From contig NZ_JAAVLX010000012.1 of NCBI RefSeq assembly GCF_013114825.1, forward strand, positions 124,001 through 188,000: DNA of 64,000 nt. The letters are read 5' to 3'. Shown here in pieces: positions 62,362-64,000 of this stretch (position 1 is the stretch's first letter; the number at the start of each line of letters is the position of its first letter). Below the pieces are notes generated by a model. It was not told the DNA's origin. It saw only the letters and a list, made by a program, of their open reading frames with translations, and did no database searches. The DNA is from Bradyrhizobium australiense (lineage in GTDB: Bacteria; Pseudomonadota; Alphaproteobacteria; Rhizobiales; Xanthobacteraceae). Position numbers and translations under genes: made by a program.

Positions 62362-62769
62362 AGGCGCAAGACCACGATACCGAAACGACGTTCTCATCGC
62401 CCTACTTGTGGGCCCTTTATGGGTCAGGCCGCCGGGCTAGCCGGCGTACTTGGGGAAGTGGTCGACCAGTTATCCGGGAGCGGATTGTGGATGGCATCAC
62501 TTGTTACGTACTGTCATTCGGCTCATACACGCCTTCTCCGGATACTTCGACAGAATCCAGGGTGCCACTTTCGCGTAGTATCAAACTTCGGGCAAGCCGT
62601 TCAGGAGCATCGGCGACCTCGGCATCAGTATGCGGACTTGGACTTCGAGCATCTTTACCCCGAGCGGCGGGCCAACTTCGCCGGGGCTGGTGACCTGGTC
62701 TCCTCCGGAATCTTGAGCCAGTCTGAGTGAATGCTTTCCGGTTATGATCGCCGTGGGAGGGGCTGTAGG
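62362..62769. other. Intergenic region after the cytochrome gene
   Basis: A frame starting GTGA at 62358 overlaps the cytochrome stop but turns Arg/Ser-rich at once. I do not accept it as a gene. No terminator found. Confidence 0.4.
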
Positions 62770-63015
62770 GGACGAAAAAGTCGAAATTCACGGATCAGCA
62801 GATCGCCTTCGCCTTACAGCAGGCGGAAGGCGGGATTTCAGTTGCGGAGATCTGCCGCAAGGTCGGATCAGTCAGGCGACCTAATCAGCTGGAAGAAGAA
62901 GTATGACGGATTGCTGCCGACGGAAATGCTACGGTTGAAGTAGCTCGAGGAGGAGAACAGCAAGCGAAAGAAGCTGGTGGAGGGGCTGTCGCTCGACAAT
63001 GGGCGCCGCAGAACG
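62770..63015 (+). mobile_element. IS3-family OrfA remnant
   Basis: Reads KKSKFTDQQIAFALQQAEGG, ISVAEICRKVG, SWKKKYDGLLPTEMLRLK and LEEENSKRKKLV in neighbouring frames: the HTH and leucine-zipper part of an IS3/IS407-type OrfA. A one-base shift and a stop (TAG after LRLK) show decay; OrfB is absent. Confidence 0.85.
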
Positions 63016-63549
63016 TGATCCGCCGAATGTATGGTCCGCGCTGTCAGGCTTCCATCCCACCACTGTTCGGGACGCTTCTTTTCAAAGAACTGCAGCAGCG
63101 TCTCTCGCCGAAGCCTGACACGCTGAACAATGTCACCAGAGCCATAAAGCCGACGATTCGATAACGTGGAAAAGGTTCTTTCCATATCAATTTCCAACTG
63201 CGCATTCGCGTGGTTGTCTCCGATCCATGAACCCGCCCTCCTTTGCTGATCTCCAGTATGCTCAGGGGGGACCGTTCCAGTAGTAATAAGCCCTGGCGGA
63301 AGCGCAACCTGATCGACGTGGGCCGCCGCGAGCCGCGCCGTTGAGAGACCAACCTCTTCCGGTGCGGTCGCTGCCGGAACTGTGATCGTGACGAATGCTG
63401 CGGATACGCTAGCAATCGTTGCAGTCGCGTGGATCCTCGCTGCAAGCAGCGCGAGGCCGTGAGCTACGGCAGGATTAGATTATGATTTCAGTCGCCGCAA
63501 ACCCGACTGCCGCATCTAGTCATCAATTCCGCCGGCGAAATTTCAGCCC
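63016..63549. other. Intergenic region before the amidohydrolase end
   Basis: A minus-strand frame (63044-63445) begins with a signal-like run and EEVGLSTARLAAAHVD, which faintly recalls the start of beta-lactamase-type serine hydrolases. Too weak to call. Confidence 0.35.
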
Positions 63550-64000
63550 CTAACCCGTGCAGCGCAGCCGCGGCGTCGCCGTACAGCAGCAGCAGACCCT
63601 GCTGTTTTCAACGAATTCTTGGCCGTGCCACCAGAAACGCGCGTCGTTCAGCGCGGTCCGAACCGGCGGTAACGTCTCATTCCTTCCGTGCTGGCGAACC
63701 TGCACTGCAACGAACGGAGCCAGCAGATCCTCGACGCTCAAGACCTCGCCGTTCTTGACCACATGCTTGACATTTGCGGCATCCTCGATACGCAGCAGAG
63801 GATTTCCGTCGACGACGGCGACGTCGGCAAGCGCCCCCTCGGCGATGGTTCCCAACGGTTCGCCGAGAAATTCGCCGGGATACCGGGTTGCCGTCAACAG
63901 CGCTTCATATGGAGTCACACCGTAGCGGACCATGGCCCGAAGATTGAGATGCAAGCTGATGGCCAGGAAATCGATCGGTGCGTCGGTGCCGGTAATGATG
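63550..64000 (-). CDS. Amidohydrolase, C-terminal part (cut by window edge)
   Basis: 150 residues to the window end, open beyond it. It shows ITGTDAPIDFLAISLHLNLR, GVTPYEALLTATRYPGEFLG, GTIAEGALADVAVVDGNPLL and RIEDAANVKHVVKNGEVLS, the end of a metal-dependent amidohydrolase (imidazolonepropionase/prolidase-like group): the GTD of the last metal ligand and the small beta-sandwich at the C-terminus. The last 35 residues are Cys/Arg-rich and irregular, perhaps after a late frameshift. The substrate cannot be inferred. Confidence 0.85.
   Translation of the reverse strand, partial: IITGTDAPIDFLAISLHLNLRAMVRYGVTPYEALLTATRYPGEFLGEPLGTIAEGALADVAVVDGNPLLRIEDAANVKHVVKNGEVLSVEDLLAPFVAVQVRQHGRNETLPPVRTALNDARFWWHGQEFVENSRVCCCCTATPRLRCTG

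Noticed and set aside
1..64000. tRNA, rRNA, CRISPR arrays, att sites
   Set aside because: I looked for tRNA-like cloverleafs, direct-repeat arrays and a tRNA-gene-derived attachment site and saw none that I could support by eye.

Overview
The window is a stretch of a symbiosis island from a slow-growing root-nodule bacterium, almost certainly a Bradyrhizobium (B. elkanii/B. japonicum group). The evidence is the gene order nolA-nodD2-nodD1-nodK-nodABCSUIJ-nolO-nodZ-(sulfotransferase, nopM)-fixR-nifA-fixA, the NodK leader gene, the redox-type NifA, type III effector genes with tts boxes, and the many decayed insertion sequences and ICE relics around them. All identifications come from reading the sequence; no database search was run.

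Layout. 1-5.2 kb: tail of an MFS transporter and a coupled pair of periplasmic M16 peptidase-like genes. 5.2-11.6 kb: fixC, a wrecked fixB, fixA, nifA and fixR, all leftward, with -24/-12 promoters before fixA and fixR, a RegR box before fixR and a perfect FixK/FNR box between fixR and nifA. 12-18 kb: nopM effector (tts box), IS66 debris, a second nod box with a sulfotransferase gene, IS5 debris and nodZ. 18.3-28.1 kb: nolO, nodJ, nodI, nodU, nodS, nodC, nodB, nodA and nodK, transcribed leftward from one nod box, with nodD1 divergent. 29-33 kb: nodD2, a 70-aa protein and nolA. 33.4-38.8 kb: a rightward accessory metabolic cluster (cupin, periplasmic binding protein, HisC-like aminotransferase, luciferase-like monooxygenase, secreted protein). 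39-45 kb: ICE and transposon wreckage (QseM-like DUF2285 protein, truncated XRE regulator, broken mobile-mystery A/B pair, IS21). 45.5-50 kb: a frameshifted repeat effector behind a tts box, and a hipBA toxin-antitoxin operon. 50.7-56.2 kb: porin, a NifA/sigma54-type di-haem peroxidase, a LuxR solo, and a second, completely decayed fixABCX operon. 56.7-58.7 kb: broken PEP-mutase and aminotransferase genes and a truncated membrane protein. 59.4-62.4 kb: a three-gene operon (radical SAM, flavin amine oxidase, cytochrome c) behind a NifA site and a -24/-12 promoter. The window ends in IS3 debris and an amidohydrolase.

How it fits together. nodD1, nodD2 and nolA control Nod-factor genes: NodABC make the chitin-oligomer core, NodS N-methylates, NodU and NolO carbamoylate, NodZ fucosylates, NodIJ export, and a nod-box-driven sulfotransferase may add sulfate. 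fixR-nifA drives sigma54 genes. Points that stand out: (i) four copies of a MerR-type 19-bp-spacer promoter, at nolA, before nodD2, before the cupin cluster and before the porin; (ii) duplication of the whole nod box plus nodK leader upstream of the sulfotransferase; (iii) NifA-type control signals on a radical SAM/amine oxidase/cytochrome c operon and on a di-haem peroxidase; (iv) FixK boxes at nifA and upstream of a PEP-mutase relic; (v) NodK as a receiver domain without its phosphorylatable aspartate.
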